DNA from: Gymnogyps californianus
Taxonomy: Eukaryota; Chordata; Aves; Accipitriformes; Cathartidae
Assembly (NCBI RefSeq): GCF_018139145.2
Contig: NC_059477.1
Span: 30,483,502 to 30,547,501 of the forward strand
Length of the DNA: 64,000 nt
Direction of reading: 5' to 3'
Positions 1 through 10,973 of this stretch are shown here, in pieces; within the stretch, counting starts at the first letter, position 1; every line of letters begins with the position of its first letter. The translations under genes were made by a program, and so were the position numbers. The notes under the pieces were generated by a model. That model ran no database searches. It was given only the letters and a program-made list of their open reading frames with translations, and was not told the origin of the DNA.

Positions 1-1049
1 CAGGCTTCTATACAAGGGTTTGGTCCTGAAGAATTTATATTAATCGTTTGCATTTTGTCTTAAATTAGATAGTATCAAGGAACAAAAGCAAACAAGGAGG
101 AAGTATTTACAGGGTCTTCTCAGGCTAGCCTTAATGATTTGAATCTTATGTAATGAAATAGTAAAAAACATCTTTTTTCTGCGTGTTGTCTAGTGGCCAC
201 AGCAGTCACTGTGCCCTGAAGTTTGGTATAGCCTCTGAATAGCTGTGGGGACCCAACAAGAGTGAATGTGGTTTCCAGTGCTCAGTCCCTGGCCTGATTA
301 CCACCAAACACAGCTCTTTTGCTTCAGTTGCTTCAGCTGCCCACTTGCATACACACAACGTGGTTCCTAAACCATTCCTCTGAGCCATAGCAACCTGCCA
401 ACATTTGCTAAAAGTTTACTGCTAGCCTGGGTTTTGTTCCAGTAAGTTTTGTGGACATGAGATGTGCTGGCATGTCAGCCCAGCTGCTTTTGTGTGTGAA
501 ACAGGTACTGCAGGGCAGCGGAGGATCAGACCTCCTCATATTTCCAGTCTTCTATAGGCTGTGGAGACACCACTGCTGGGGTTGAGAAGGGAGGTTTTTC
601 CCTCAGCCTTTATAACAAGAGAATGAAATAAATTACAATGTTATTTCTTTCCTTTTTTGATGCTGGCAGCTACTTGCCAGACCAAGAAACCAAGTCAGTT
701 CTTGTAGGCTACCAAGTAAAAATTGCATGAAATTCTGTTGGTGAACGGTTTTATATCTGTCTCAGTCATCAAAATACTTGTAGCACAGTAGACATAACTG
801 CATAGTAAAGGAATGTATACTCGGCAACATTGCCATTGGCAGGACATAAACACCTTAGAGTTTATCAGTGTTCTGGGAGATGTTTATTACTTGAGTCTTA
901 CTAAGTCCTTATCACAAAAGAAAAAAACAGAGGAGTAGGAAGGTAGAAGTTAGTTTTGCTTATCAGCAGAGACAGGCATGTAAGATTCAATTATTACAAA
1001 TGCAGATGTTTTGATCTGTGAAGGTATGGCAAATCAACCATTTATAACA
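1..1049. other. Unique non-coding sequence
   Basis: This stretch is AT-leaning with stops in every frame and no open frame that resembles a known protein. I see no repeat boundary, RNA gene or recognisable regulatory element in it. It ends where the antisense LINE begins. Confidence 0.6.
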
Positions 1050-2030
1050 CTGATGTATAGGTGCATAAGATCACAGAAGATCAAGGTGCTAATCTAGTCT
1101 AACTTTCTCTATAACACCATCAGAGGACTTTCCTGTACTTAAACCCATCCACGTCCAGTGATGAGTCTTAGACTACAGCAGATCTTCTGGAAAACTATCT
1201 GAACAAAATGTCAGCTCTGCAGTGCTAGAGAGTCTGTCACCAGCCTGAATCCAGTGCTCTTCTCTGTTGAAACTGGGAGCCTTGTTTCTAGTCTGAATTC
1301 CTCTAGTTTAACTTCTAGCTCTCAGTCTTTGGTATTGGTATTAGGTAACTGTAATTGGTTTAGCCATAGATTCTTGTAAAGTCCCTTACCTCTGGGTCAA
1401 AAATCATCTGTTATCAGATTTTTGTTGATTACATATGTATTAATATTACTGATCAAGTCATCCTGCAAGCACCTCTCTTTTGAGCTCTCATTTTTCTCAT
1501 GGATAGCACTGGAGTCTTTGCAATTTTCATCTTTCTGCTTGAACTGTGGACACCAGAGCTGGGCGTAGTGTTCCATTAACAGTCAATTCAGGGTTAGACA
1601 GAGAGGCATTATAACCTCCCAAATTCTGCGTAGACAAACACATTTTGTTTTAGTTGTTTGGATACCAGGAACCTCCATAGAGCTTCTCAACCACTGTTTG
1701 CCACCACTGTCATCTCCAGTTAGTGTTTCTAAAAACGCAGTCTTCATTTTCATCAATTGTTTTCCAGATGTGTGGCCTTGTATGTGGTTGCTTTAAAATA
1801 CATAATGTTTGTATCTAGCCCATCTAGGGATAGAGGGCAGGTCACTGGTACAAAGCAATCATCTTTATTTACTGTGTCTGCAGTCATTTGTTACTGACAA
1901 ACTTTGTGACTTTGTATTTGTTTCCAATCACTGATATGCAAAACGACTATAGTTCTCCAATCATATGAATGTTTCCACCAGATTCAGTAATACCGGTCAG
2001 GACTAATTCGTGTACTAAATGAGCTATTCC
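1050..2030 (-). mobile_element. Ancient CR1/L3-like LINE fragment, antisense
   Basis: Read on the plus strand, this follows the antisense order of an old amniote CR1/L3-type LINE 3' half. It starts with 'aatctagtctaac' near 1090. Next comes 'tttctagtctgaattcctct' near 1286, the counterpart of the family's 'tttctagtctgaatttgtct'. Then 'gaactgtggacaccagagct' near 1542 is followed by a 'cattataacctc' block near 1607. Finally, around 1785-1935, there is a block corresponding to the end of the reverse-transcriptase domain, including 'gacaaactttgtgac'. The order and spacing are colinear over roughly 950 bp, which chance would not give. No reading frame survives, so this is a fossil. The 5' limit near 2030 is approximate, and the assignment to L3-like rather than classical CR1 comes from remembered family sequence, not a search. 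Confidence 0.7.
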
Positions 2031-2618
2031 ACTTCTTGTTTATTACTCAGGTTCGCAGCGTTAGAGTCTACACAATTAAGGAATCTCTTCTCTTTGAGTC
2101 CCTTGGTACTTTGATTAATTTTAATTTTGACATCTTGATTTCTGGCTAAATGAGTGCTCATTTTCACCCTTGTCTTTTGTCATTAGCTTAATACCCTCCT
2201 GAATACTTCAGCCTGTCTCCTGAAAGACTTATTCCCTTCCACTGAAATGACAGCCAGCCACATTGTACAGTCTCTTTTCTCTGTAGAAGATGGACCTGCA
2301 CTGCTGAAACTGAGGGTCTCTGCCTTTCACCGCCGACTTAACTGTTAATTTTTGGAATCATATATAGCCCTGCAACTTGAGTCGTGGCTCGCAGAAATGA
2401 GCACTGTTCAGAGTATTAATTTCATTCTCCCTCATACAAAGTTCCTTGCAAGGACTCTTGGTCGTTCTTGAATCTTTCTTGACCGGTGTGCTTGTGTCCT
2501 TGCAGACTAGGCTGCGTTTCAGTTCATGGGTACGTCCCATATAGCTCTGTCCTCTCCTACTACATCAGTTGTCAGATATTTCAACAGTTTTGGGGTTTGC
2601 AAAAGCTCTGTTACTTGT
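2031..2618. other. Unique non-coding sequence between two LINE fragments
   Basis: No gene or clear repeat is visible. It may contain further, unrecognisably diverged 5' sequence of the antisense LINE, because no sharp edge is seen at 2030. Confidence 0.4.
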
Positions 2619-2687
2619 GAGCATGAGGCTGGACTCAATGACCTCCATAGGTCCCTTCCAACCCCAAATACTCTATGATCCTGTCAG
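2619..2687 (+). mobile_element. CR1 LINE 3' end fragment
   Basis: The stretch 'ggctggactcaatgacctcc' followed by 'aggtcccttccaacccc' and 'ctctatgatcctgt' matches the last ~70 bp of avian CR1, the conserved 3' UTR ending in the ATTCTATG-type octamer. Only the 3' tip is present, which is normal for CR1 because of extreme 5' truncation. The octamers are mutated, so it is an old copy. Confidence 0.85.
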
Positions 2688-3892
2688 AAACTCTTCTCCC
2701 ATTCCCATCTGGATGAATTTTTCTCCATTCTCCCGTTTATGAACTGCCAACCATTTTATGTGGTCTGCATCCTGCCTTCAGCTGGCAACTGTAGTCTTAT
2801 AAAGACAATATGTGTTTCTACCCAGTGTGGAATAGCAGCTTGTGTGGTGTATGTGTTCAGCTGAGGAAAATGAGCCAATTGAAGTGTTGCTTTTTTGTTT
2901 TTAATTACACTCTTGTTTCCTTCCCAGGCTTCTCTCTTCTACTTACTTACACGTGTGCCTCCAGAGGGAGGATTCAATAGACGGATGAACTGTAATGTTT
3001 AAAAATAAACCAAAATTTTGTACTGAAACATGTTCTGAAAGAACCCAGTTGCTATAGGGATTTTTGCAAGGATGCAGTCCTTCATCTTTCATTGCTCAAA
3101 ATAAAGGTTTTCCTTCCTTGAGCCAAAGGAGGGTTTTCTTATCCAAGCTTTGGAGCCTGTTCAATGTCATCTGGATGGACTAGTCACTACAAGACAATAT
3201 TACTCATCCCATCCCTACATAAAGCAAACCCATTAAACTTCACTGCATGTGGTTTGTATTTGGGGTTTCATTCATGAGAGTTGAAAGTGCCCAAACTACT
3301 GCAGCACGGAAGTGAAACCCTGAGAGGATTCTCCTTCAGTCACCACCAGCCAACAAAACATTCACTTCCACCTTCTCAAAGGCTCCCTCAAATCTGATTT
3401 CAAGGCAGCTCTTCTCCTCTTAGCCAAATCTCCTGCGTTGACACTCATCCGCTCTGTGGAACCTGAATGAACATCTCTGTTCAGAATCAGAGTTTCTGCT
3501 CCACTTGTAGTACGTGCAACTTACTTTCTTAGTATCTTTTACTCATAAACCTGCTGAAAAGTCAATAGGTTAATTATTACTGATTTGGAATTAGAGTCTA
3601 ATTTTGTTGTAAACAGTTTAACTGCTGGTCCTCCACCCTGGTCTTAATATAGTCTGTGTTTAGCTGTTACCCACCCTGGTATATCTGCCAAGCACCACAG
3701 ATGTTTTATCTGACATGTTAGTTATTAACAGTTTCTGCTCTTGTTGGAGCATGAAGACTTGATGAAGGGTTTTTCTTGGTTTCTTCTTTTTCATTTTTTT
3801 TTCTTTTTCTATTCTGGTGTGCAAAGGTTTCCTAAAATGGAAACAATACTTTTTCATTAGATATATGCGTGCATATATAGGTAATATTTGTC
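2688..3892. other. Unique non-coding sequence
   Basis: AT-leaning with no recognisable exon. T-rich patches around 3785-3810 lead into the poly-T tract that follows. Confidence 0.5.
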
Positions 3893-3924
3893 TTTTTTTT
3901 TTTTTTTTTCTTTTTTCCTTTTTG
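3893..3924. repeat. Poly-T tract
   Basis: A run of 17 T, one C, then T-rich sequence. On the minus strand it reads as poly-A. I saw no retroposed gene body adjoining it, so it is called low-complexity sequence only. Confidence 0.9.
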
Positions 3925-5239
3925 GAAAAAAACCAGAAAATTCTGTAACAGGAAATTGAAAACTTCTTTGGGTTTACATCAACAAAACAAACTTAGACAA
4001 GTCTTTTGCCAAAGTTCTTTCACCCTTACAACAAAAACAAATAAACAAAAACCAAGTGAAGATTCATGGACCAGTTATAATAGTGACGCATCACTTTTGA
4101 GCAATTTTTGTTTACCTGGTAGCATCCTCCCATATTTTTGCAGCATGTTAACACAGAGTCTGAATGCAGGAGTGTCTTGATTATCTTCTTTGACGTTTTT
4201 TCGCATGTTGGAATTCGCATAGTAAAAATTTTCTCATGATAAGACACGTAGGATTGGCTTTGTAAAAGTACAAGCATGACTTTGTTTTCCTGTTCCACCA
4301 CAAAAGGCTCTTCCCTCCAGCCCCCACTCCTCCATCTTCTCAGTTCTTCCAAAGTAAGAAACAAAGATAACTTCTGAGAGAGAGGAGGGAAAGCCATGTA
4401 CCCCAGCCTGCATGTCTCAGCATGGACCAATGCCGAATCTGTGTCTGGCTTTGAGCTTTTATGTCTGCTCATATGTTTTGATGATGTATTATAATTGTTT
4501 ATAACCCAGCATCTGAAAGATAATTTCTGTTCAAGGCTCTAAGGCTGGCAACTTGAAAATATACTTGAAGTGGGGAAATGATTCAAATTTATCTGATATT
4601 TTATAAATTGGTCTTATTTGTAAGGAAGCAGCAACATTAAAGTGACATTAGTGTTTGTGAAAAATAGGAACAGCAGACTAAACCCAAAGAACGGGTGAAA
4701 TGTGAGTTCCTTTATTCAATATCATCTCCTTTCCAATAACCATGGCCCAGAAAGTAAATGGCTTTAAAAAGGGAAAAACCATTTATGTTTCAATTCAGTG
4801 GCCTCATTGTTGTCACTGGTGCCATGGAGTGTCCTAGGATAGCCTGGCCTCTGGTTGGCATTTCTGAAGGATGCATGTCTCCTGTAGGTCCTGTGCCACA
4901 TCTGTCAGCCGTGCCAAGGACCAGGGGTCCCAATGTGCTGGGTGCCCTTGTGCAGACACTGGCATTGCACCCTTGCTGTCCAGGGCCTGTTAGTGTGTGG
5001 TCCCTGCTGGAAGATCTCCAAGGAGCATCCAGCTGGTGAATGCTAGTTCTGGAGCAGGTAGCTGAATACTTAAAGACTTTCCATATGGTGATAATTTCTG
5101 ATCACTACCACTAACTCTACTGGCCTTGTTTGATATAAGTGGAAGGCCGCTGTGGTCAGTGTCAGTGTAAGGAGGGACAGCACTTATGACTCTTTCTGAG
5201 GTGTATCTGATGTTGTGTCCTTTCGTATGCCTGGCACCA
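3925..5239. other. Unique non-coding sequence
   Basis: It holds chance open frames on both strands, including a 148-codon minus-strand frame at 4026-4472 with no recognisable domain. No repeat family is identified. Confidence 0.5.
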
Positions 5240-5339
5240 TGTGAAGCAGTGGATTGTATCCTTGTGTCTAGGTACTCCAGCTACAAACAGTGATAGAGCA
5301 CGCTGGAGGGCTGCATTCCTCAGAGCTGTTTGCAGGGCA

Positions 5340-5790
5340 TATTTCTTCCATCAGAGACCCTTGTGTCTCTCCATTTTGCTTCCCTGCAAGTTCCCTGAAT
5401 GTTTTCTGTCTCTCTTCCCTCTGTACCATGCCTCCCTGTCCTGTCCCTGCCATGCTAGACATCATGCTGTGCCTTCCCTTGCCCCAGCAGGGCTATGTAT
5501 CTCCATCTCCCATGATACCAGGTCTGTCTGCAGCCTCTTTCTTCCTCTTTCCTGTGCTGCTCTTTTTCTCTCTCCACAGGATTTGCCCTTGCCTGCCTTG
5601 TGCCTGTACTTCCATTTACTCATATTCTTCAGTAAGGTCTTATCTACTCTAGTCTGTAAGGTCATCCCTCTTTCCCCTTATTTCTTCTCTGTCTTCCAAA
5701 CTTTTCTCCATCTTCAGGACCCCCCTGCTCTTTCCACATCCAACCAGTCATCCTTGTAAACATCCCTCCTTCCCTCATGCCTCCTTCCCA
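5340..5790 (+). repeat. Pyrimidine-rich low-complexity segment
   Basis: The plus strand is strongly C/T-biased over about 450 bp. By hand count 46 of 60 bases at 5401-5460 and 47 of 60 at 5521-5580 are pyrimidines. CCCTG/TCCCT-type words recur without a fixed period. The bias explains the long Ser/Leu/Pro/Phe-rich open frames here (for example 5241-5759), which I do not regard as genes. A second, shorter pyrimidine tract lies at about 6245-6320. Confidence 0.65.
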
Positions 5791-8764
5791 TCATGCATTT
5801 TTCCATGCTTTGCCTCCTTGCTTTACCTCCCTGGGCAGAGTTGTGCCCATTGGTGCCTGGAATATCCCCAGATCTTCTGGAGCTGGTTGGAGGTGATGTT
5901 CTGAAGTTATCACATTACAGAGAAGCACTGCCAAGCACCAGGCAGTCCTGGGTGCACTTTGACCCCTCACAGTAAGGCAAGAGTGGCTTCTTCCTCGTGC
6001 TTTTGGTTTACCATTGCCATATGGAAATGGCAGATGGTGTTGATCAGGAAGTTAATCTAGAAGCGTATCCGTTTCATGCTGTACGTGAAAGATCTGTTCA
6101 TTAAACTTAGAACTCTAATTTAAAGCCAATTAACAGAGTGATTTGAAGAGACTTGTTGTTTTTGAAGTTCAAAAGAGATGCGAAGTCTCTGATTTCAGCC
6201 TTTGTACATTCCAGAACCTGTATAACTATTGCAGTGTTGCCAACTCTCCTGGGTTTTTTTGTCTCTCTTCCCCTCCCCCACCTTTTCTTTTTCTTTTTTC
6301 CCTCTTCATTTTTTTGACTGATGCAACTTTTGCCACAGGCTGGAACTGTTTGGTGAAGCCTTATGAACGCCCAGTTTTCTTAATAATTTTAGCCCTGCAT
6401 TTGGGGGTGGGTGGGCAGAACTTGCGTGTCTTTCTATCCTCTTTGCTGAAAGCCAGCCCAGCTCCCTCCTCCCTCCCTTCAGCAGCCCAGTATTGCTCTT
6501 CTCTAAACAGGAGTTGGGGAAGGAGGTAGAAAAACGGAGGAAGCCCTGAGCAGCTCTGTGCCCTCCTAACACCACTTCTGTCAGCATGGGGTTGTTTCTG
6601 CTTCCTTTCCTCCCTCCCCATAACGTCTCCCAGAAGCTGGTAGGGACCCACCACAGAAGCTTTCTCAAGCTTGGAAGGGGCAGCAGGGGCCTCCAGACAG
6701 ACAGCTACTGCTCTACACGTGCACGCCCCAGTGTACAGCTCTAATTTCCATGTGTAATCAACCCTGTAGGATTGGCCCAAGCAGACCATTCCAAAGAAAT
6801 GTCAAGATGGGAAACCTTGTGTCAGGAGGACCCCAAAAGGTGATTAGTTCTGAATTAATATTTATGCTGCTTTTACCTGAGACTGATATTCTTTAAACAC
6901 TTGTAGGTCGTTCAGCAACAGACAGCGTGTTTGGATAGTCCCAACATTTAGTAGCAGCATGTGTACAGAAAAAACTTTCTTTAGTAATTTGAAGCTGTTG
7001 CTGATATAAAAGAAAATAGACGGGTCAAGTTTTGCTGTGGTATAGAGCCTATGACTTCACCAGGTTAACTGCTGCTACTTCCGTGTAATTGAGAACACAA
7101 TTTGGCTCAAACCCTGGGAGACTGAAAAGGATCACAGCAGCCACTGTATTAAGCCAATGTTCAAAACAGTTGGCTCACACTGAATTTCATAAGCAGATCA
7201 TGTATTCAGAAGGCTTTAGCTGTATGACACAGTCCACTGCAAAAGAAGAGATGGTGGGAGTATCTCTTTGTTTATCTCAACTAAAACAGCACGCCAGGAA
7301 AAGCTGTCAAACAAGGTGTTGTACCTACGTGGGGGGCGATGTGGCAGAACAGATAAAGTATCTCCCTGTGGGTGCATGAGGACAAACCTGGCAAGAGCTG
7401 TGCGAAGGCTGCCCTCGGTTATCCCAGCTCCCATCAGCCATGCCGGGAGCCAGCAGCAGTGGGGCTTCATCCTGACTGTGCTGTGGCAGAGGTGATGCTG
7501 GTGTCAGCAGCCAACACACCTCCATCGTGTCCCCTTGGGGGTGATGGCACCTCGCTGGCACTGCGTGGGCTGTGCATGAGGAGGTCAGGTAGAGATGGAT
7601 TTAAAACGAAGGAGAGGATATACATCGGTCTGAGAAAGCCAAAATATTCACAAAAGCAGAATGGCTGCTGGAAGCCTCCTTTGGAAATCCTGTCCTGCTG
7701 CTCCGCGGGGCTGCTGGGCATGAAGGCAGCATTCAGTGACTGTGGTGGCTTCTGGAGGATTGGACCCATGTCACAACATCACCGGCGGCGCCTGCCTTCT
7801 GCCAGGGAGGCTTGCTCCCGCGCTGCTACTTAGTCTTTGAGAAGAGGTCGCCAAAAATGGTGATTCATGTTTCACAGAAAAGCTTGGGGGGCAGAAATCT
7901 ATGTTTTCTGCTCTGTCTAGGGGAGGAGAAGGGGGTTTCCTGATGAAAGAAAAATCCCGAAGAAGGAAATAATGCGTTTTCAAGAAAAGCGTGTGCGGGG
8001 GGTATGGCTGATGAGTATCTGTTCATTCCCAAGTTTGCTGGCAGTCCCGCTCAGGCTGATGCCCTCCAAAAGAGACAGGCATTTTGGGACAGCACTTTCA
8101 ACCATTCCTCGAGCACTTAGCAGGAGGGATTGTTTTATTAGGAAAGTTTACGGCTTCTTGTTTTCCCTCAAAGCCAAATGTGACTTTGTTGTTTTTAATT
8201 CTGTTGGGATTTCTCCCTTTTAATATACAACGCAGCTGTTAAAATAGCTGGGGTTGTCTAGGGCAAATCATATAGCACTTTCCTTGTTCAGATCTCAGAT
8301 GGCTGCCTTTTTAGTGTCGCTGCAGAATTATATTACAGGGCATATGAATAGTGCTGGTATTAGTGTCAAAATCAATTACCCAACCTTCCTCCTGCAGAGA
8401 AAGCTACAAACCTTAGGAACAATCTGAGTAATCCATTGTGGGTTTCTAATTCTGAGTAATGACGGAGGGCAGAGACTTGTGCTTGAATAAGTGCACAGGG
8501 TCTTTCTCCGTATAGTCACTCCTAAATGCATGCTCTTTACAGGAAAAAGCAGGCTCCCTGTGAAACCCTTTTTCATGCCAAATGGCTCGCTGCTAAGATT
8601 AATCTGTCATTGAATTTATAAATTCTGTGTGGCACAGAGCAGCGGAAAAAGTTTAGCATTGAACAGAAAGCAAACTATGTATTGCTTAAAAAATGAATGT
8701 TGTGCTCCTGGATGGTGTGGATTGACTGCCTCCATCAATATATCTTCTTATACTGATAATAAAA
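5791..8764. other. Unique non-coding sequence
   Basis: No recognisable exon. GC rises locally around 7330-7830, where several overlapping frames stay open on both strands. None gives a recognisable protein, and the overlap suggests a composition effect. Confidence 0.5.
8612..8625. repeat. 14-bp perfect palindrome
   Basis: GAATTTATAAATTC is exactly self-complementary with no spacer. It lies in AT-rich sequence, where such palindromes arise by chance more readily. No function is assigned. Confidence 0.9.
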
Positions 8765-8970
8765 ATACTTCCATAGCCTTGTGCCTCCGAGGATCTCAAA
8801 GCACTTTGCAAACAGGGCAAAGTACTATTTCCTATTTTATGGCTGTGGAAACCAGCTGCAAGAGAGGTTAAGCTTTTTGCCCAGGGACACAGAGGAGACT
8901 GTAGCAGAGCCAAGATGGGAATCTAAATCTCCAGAGCTCCAGCGCTGTGTCCTGGTCACACACTGCACCA
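8765..8970 (-). mobile_element. MIR-type SINE, antisense
   Basis: On the plus strand the sequence runs 'ggatctcaaagcactttgca', then a 'ctattttatggctgtggaaa' block, then 'gagaggttaagctttttgcc' and 'agggacacagaggagac', and finally 'ccagagctccagcgctgtgt'. This is the antisense order of an amniote MIR: 3' LINE-like tail, core, then tRNA-related part. It is nearly full length, colinear and diverged, consistent with a very old insertion. The exact subfamily needs a RepeatMasker run. Confidence 0.8.
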
Positions 8971-10839
8971 AAGCACAGTGGGGGAGTCTGCTGGTCACCA
9001 ACTCTCAGCCATCGTTCAAGAAACCTGAGCAGGTGGGATACGAAATCAGTGGTTTTTGTTCCTTCGCTCCCTGGTCTCTGTCCTGGTCTGTGGGAGGAGC
9101 AGACAGTGCTGAGCACGGCAGGATCTGGCCAGGGAGGATGCTTGTGTCCACCTGAGCTGGGATGGTCAGCTCTGGTTGTGGGTGGCTGTGGAAGGAGAAT
9201 GACTTTTGGTTGCTGCTGACTTGGGGAAAAGTTCAGAGCCTCGCATCCTGCCTGCTCTGCCCCAAGCACTTTTACAAAGCAAAAATAATTATATACTTAT
9301 TACCCTAAATCCTGTAAGATTATAGTAGTTGCATTCTTTTATTTTTTTTTCCTAATCCAGTAGTTGAGAAGGATTTACCTGTTTAATACAATCATTTATT
9401 AGAAACAGTTGATTTTTTTTTTTAAATTCATAATTCATCTGAAAAGAGAGCATACAGCTACAAAGGCCAGATTTTCAAATACAGGCCTGATCTCTTGTCA
9501 AATTCCAGTTGGATAAATGACACATCTGAAAAAAGGGGTCCTACTGAGGTGTCTGTGGCAGGGATTTAGAGATCTCACTTCAGGCACCTCTCTGGAAAAA
9601 AGCATGGCTCTAGCCTGCATGTTTCACAGGAGAACAATTTCTGTTACTAGTTTCGTCCTTCCCCTCCCTGGCTGCTGTGCTCTGCAGCCTGCAGCCCCCC
9701 AAGGAAGCTCCCTCACGCATGAGGCTGCCCCCAGGGTCAGGGTAACGGGGGAGGGAGAAGGCTGGGAGGGGTGCGAGGGCGAGTCTGGTTTCAAACAAAA
9801 GTGTAAAGCCTTGAAAGGAGGGACTAAGAAGAAACAGGTGGGAGGCTAGTAATATAGCCTCTGAAGTTTATTTGCTTAACGAACAGAAGCCCAGGCTGTC
9901 AGACCTAGGTCAAATACTCCTCCAGTTTGAGTGTATTTATTTCATACGTGGTCTGTAACCCAACCTGATTTCTGGATTAAACCACTGTAAAGTCCTGGCC
10001 CCCAGGAACCCACCCCATGTTTGCCATCAAGCCTAGCACATGCTGGGGCAGGACCTCGAGGGGCCACCTTGGTATTCACTGGAGCCTTGTGTCACCAGTA
10101 AAGCCTGTAATTGTGGGTCCCATCATTTCCAATGCAAGCTTTGCTGTTTACAGCTGCAAATCGTGACTGCAGATCCATCACTTAATTGTCCCATTAATGT
10201 GAGCCATGCCTGAAGGCTCCTGGGATAAGCTGCTTGGGCTGCAGCACACAGCTGCTCAGTGGGCCACCATCCTGCTGGAGGCCAGGCAGTGGTGACAATG
10301 CTGGAGGACCACATCCACCATGCGCCAGGTCTGTCTGGGGTGCCAGCAAGGGTAGCTGTATATTTATAGGAAAGTTTTAAAGTAGTTCAGAGGAGGAAGT
10401 GGTTTAGGACAGCCTGTCTTGAACAGCGGTGCAACACAGAGGGTCTCCAACAGTGACTGCGAGGGAGTCTGGGAGCACAGGGCCACACGCTGGCTGCACT
10501 GAGCCGTGGAGTTCATCGTGTAGTAGGGAAAGAGGGTCTTCGCTCTCCTGCTTGTCTGTCCTGAAGTAACAGCACAAAAACTGCTTGAAAACCAACAAAA
10601 TAGTGAGAGGGGGAAAAAAACCCAGTCACAAAATGAAGTGCTTACACCAGGGTCATGAACAGCTCAAGGGTAAAAGCTACAGATCACACATGGGAGTTCT
10701 TAAAATCTTCATGTGCTTTAAAGTTTTTAGGAGAGTTAACTTCTTAATCCAAGATGTTCAGGAGTCAGTTAATCCTCCAGAGTGAAGGGAGGGAAGTCTG
10801 AGCTGGCACAATGGCAGTAAAACTACCTGCATACAAAAA
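8971..10839. other. Unique non-coding sequence
   Basis: No recognisable gene. There is a T-run at about 9413-9423 and moderately GC-rich sequence around 9655-9790. Nothing else stands out. Confidence 0.5.
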
Positions 10840-10869
10840 AAAAAATTTCTGGTTTCCCAGAAATTTTTT
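10840..10869. repeat. Perfect 13-bp inverted repeat (hairpin)
   Basis: AAAAAATTTCTGG is followed by a TTTC loop and then CCAGAAATTTTTT, an exact reverse complement. The arms occupy 10840-10852 and 10857-10869. The stem would be AT-rich with a short GC clamp at the loop. It is too short for a microRNA precursor, and the flanks do not continue the pairing. It lies about 60 bp before the octamer-bearing tandem repeat. Confidence 0.9.
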
Positions 10870-10930
10870 GGCTGATCCCATTAATTCCAGTAAGGTAAAC
10901 AGCCAGTGTGCTCCAGAGTATCTCAGGAGC

Positions 10931-10973
10931 TGAAAAATTTGCATCTGAAAATTTGCATGTGAAAAATTGCAGA
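10931..10973 (+). repeat. Three-copy 14-15 bp tandem repeat with POU octamers
   Basis: The units are TGAAAAATTTGCATC (10931-10945), TGAAAATTTGCATG (10946-10959) and a diverged TGAAAAATTGCAGA (10960-10973). The first two each hold the exact POU/Oct octamer ATTTGCAT, at 10937-10944 and 10951-10958, with a 14-bp period. The octamer as a POU-domain binding site is established knowledge; that these sites are bound here is inference. Confidence 0.8.

Noticed and set aside
4026..4472. 148-codon minus-strand open frame
   Set aside because: No recognisable domain and no exon-like signals. It overlaps a plus-strand frame.
5241..5759. 172-codon plus-strand open frame
   Set aside because: It coincides with the pyrimidine-rich tract. 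The Ser/Leu/Pro/Phe/Cys-rich translation is a composition effect, and a second frame (5290-5652) is also open.
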